From assembly GCA_034433695.1 (NCBI GenBank), contig DAOUAK010000139.1, forward strand, positions 1-14,489: 14,489 nucleotides of DNA, in the 5' to 3' direction. The notes below the pieces were generated by a model. The model worked only from the letters and a program-made list of their open reading frames with translations. It was not told the DNA's origin and did not search any database. Every line of letters starts with the position of its first letter. The stretch's first letter is position 1. The position numbers were made by a program, and so were the translations under genes. Below are positions 12,957-14,489 of this stretch, one piece after another. The DNA comes from JASFBA01 sp034433695 (GTDB lineage: Bacteria; Chloroflexota; Chloroflexia; DTKN01).

Positions 12957-14489
12957 ATGTCTGAGAGGCCCAAACTGGTTTTGATCGACGGCCACGCCCT
13001 CCTCTATCGGGCTTATCACGCCCTGCCGGCCACGATGGTGACCTCCAAGGGGGAGCCGACCAACGCCCTCTACGGCTTCCTTTCCACCGTCCTCAAGGTG
13101 CTGGCCGAGGAGCAACCCGACCATGTGATCGTCTGCATGGACCGGGGGAGGACCTTCCGCCACGACCTCTATAAGGAGTACAAGGCTCACCGCGCCAAGA
13201 TGCCCGATGACCTGCGGCCGCAGGTGGAACGGGCCGAGGAGGTCCTGAGCGCCCTGGGCATCCCCTCCTGCGGTCTGGACGGATACGAGGCCGATGACCT
13301 CATCGGCACGCTGGCCCGCCAGGCGGAGGAGGCCGGCCTGGATACCCTCATCATCACCGGCGATAGCGATGCCCTGCAACTGGTCCGCGAACACGTCCAC
13401 GTGCTCGTCCCCGGCCGTAAATACAGCGACACCCTCCGTTACGACCCGGCCCGGGTGCAAGAGCGCTACGGCTTCGAGGCCGAGCGCCTGGTCGAGTTCA
13501 AGGCCCTCAAGGGGGATCCCTCCGATAACATCCCCGGCGTGCCGGGGATCGGAGAGAAGACGGCCGAGGAACTGGTGCGTAACTTGGGTTCCCTGGAGGC
13601 CATCTACGAGAGGCTGGAGCAGATTCCCCCCCGCTATCGCAAGGCCCTGGAGGAGAACCGGGAACAGGCCTTTCTCAGCCGCGACCTGGCCCGAATCCGC
13701 ACCGATGCCCCGATCCGGCTGGACCTGGAGGGCAGCCGCTTCGGCGCCTACGACCGCGAGGCCGTGGTGCGCCTCTTCCGCGAACTCGAGTTCCGGAGCC
13801 TTCTGGAGCGGCTCCCGGGCCGGCGGGAGGCCGAGCCGGCCCCGATCTCCCGCCAGTTGCCCCTCTTTGCCGAAGGCACCGCCGCCCTGCCGGAACCGAC
13901 GGAGCATCCGGCCTACCGCATCGTCCGGGATGAGGCCGCCCTGAAGGAGATGCTGGCCGCCCTGGGCTCCGGCCCCCTGGCCCTGGATACCGAAACCACC
14001 TCCACCCAGCCGATGGATACCGAACTGGTAGGGATTTCCCTGGCCCGAGGCGACGGCCGGGCCTGGTACATCCCGGTCGGCCACCGCACGCCCGACGGCC
14101 GGCGACTTCCGGAGCAACTGCCCTGGGAGACGGTCTGCCGGCACCTTTCCCCTCTCCTGGGGGATGCAGGCATCCCCAAGATCGACCACCATGCCAAGTT
14201 CGACACCCTGGTGCTGGCCGAGCAGGGGCTGGAGGTGCGCGGCATCACCTTTGACACCTTAATTGCCGCCTACCTGGTGGGCGGGCGTTCGGGCCTGGCC
14301 GAGGGCGAAGGAGAAGCCGAAAGCGGCTCCGCCGCCCTGCGGAAGGACCGTTCCATCGGGCTGAAGAACCTGGCCTTCCGCTACCTGGGCGTGGAAATGC
14401 GGGACATTTCCGAAATCCTGGGGAAGGGAAAGGCCCAGCGCACGATGGACCGGGTGCCGATCGAGGTGGTCGGCCCGTATGCCTGTGCC
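12957..14489 (+). CDS. polA: DNA polymerase I, 5' part (runs off the window)
   Basis: The first 511 residues are present; the polymerase domain lies beyond the window. Function: gap filling and RNA primer removal in replication and repair. Residues 1 to about 290 are the 5'-nuclease domain: LIDGHALLYRAYHALP at the start, EADDLIGTLA, ITGDSDALQLV, KGDPSDNIPGVPGIGEKTA. From about 320 follows the 3'-5' exonuclease-like domain with the DxE motif intact (ALDTETTS) and later HHAKFDT and FDTLIAAYLVGG, so proofreading may be retained, unlike in Taq polymerase. The last residues, YACA, precede the polymerase domain. The ATG has AAGGGG (12943-12948) 8 nt upstream and a promoter at 12896-12924. The frame has no stop through base 14489. 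Confidence 0.95.
   Translation, partial: MSERPKLVLIDGHALLYRAYHALPATMVTSKGEPTNALYGFLSTVLKVLAEEQPDHVIVCMDRGRTFRHDLYKEYKAHRAKMPDDLRPQVERAEEVLSALGIPSCGLDGYEADDLIGTLARQAEEAGLDTLIITGDSDALQLVREHVHVLVPGRKYSDTLRYDPARVQERYGFEAERLVEFKALKGDPSDNIPGVPGIGEKTAEELVRNLGSLEAIYERLEQIPPRYRKALEENREQAFLSRDLARIRTDAPIRLDLEGSRFGAYDREAVVRLFRELEFRSLLERLPGRREAEPAPISRQLPLFAEGTAALPEPTEHPAYRIVRDEAALKEMLAALGSGPLALDTETTSTQPMDTELVGISLARGDGRAWYIPVGHRTPDGRRLPEQLPWETVCRHLSPLLGDAGIPKIDHHAKFDTLVLAEQGLEVRGITFDTLIAAYLVGGRSGLAEGEGEAESGSAALRKDRSIGLKNLAFRYLGVEMRDISEILGKGKAQRTMDRVPIEVVGPYACA

Noticed and set aside
12807..14192. 461-codon open frame antisense to polA
   Set aside because: It is a shadow of the polA 5'-nuclease domain, with no ribosome binding site and no recognisable domain.

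Overview
This GC-rich 14.5 kb window is bacterial. It looks like a Chloroflexota (Anaerolineae-like) chromosome, probably anaerobic. I infer this from gene content (a tandem-FAD HdrA with MvhD, a complete ECF transporter, type III pantothenate kinase, a PolA with intact exonuclease residues, small Pro/Thr-tailed membrane proteins) and from degenerate ACGCAAC-type repeats between genes. No marker gene proves it. Promoters are unusually easy to read: seven candidates fit a sigma-70 pattern, all with 17-nt spacers.

Layout. (1) 1-541 carries palindromic REP-like repeats and a promoter. (2) 542-4128 is an accessory stretch: an SPFH/band 7 membrane protein; two unrecognised genes, one on each strand, one of them with an internal duplication; a 384-nt stretch with a good promoter but no convincing gene; and an MNT-HEPN toxin-antitoxin-type pair. 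(3) 4198-4440 (minus) is a small membrane-anchored Pro/Thr-rich protein. Its promoter is back to back with the promoter of the next operon. (4) 4502-9078 is one co-directional operon, ecfA1-ecfA2-ecfT-S component-coaX. It is preceded by a ~250-nt leader containing an intrinsic terminator and a competing hairpin. (5) 9079-9280 is a hairpin-rich convergent intergenic region. (6) 12810-9281 (minus) is hdrA-mvhD. (7) 12957 to the window end is the 5' part of polA, divergent from hdrA.

How the genes work together. The ECF operon encodes two ATPases, the transmembrane coupling protein and a substrate-binding membrane protein, followed by the kinase for the first step of CoA synthesis. The simplest reading is uptake of pantothenate and its immediate phosphorylation. 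The terminator-containing leader would be the control point, possibly an undescribed riboswitch or attenuator. HdrA-MvhD is an electron-transfer module of the flavin-based bifurcation type. It lacks HdrB and HdrC in this window, so its partners must be encoded elsewhere.

The most interesting items are the ECF leader, the clustering of degenerate ATPase residues in one composite site of EcfA1/A2, the enlarged S component, and the double HdrA.
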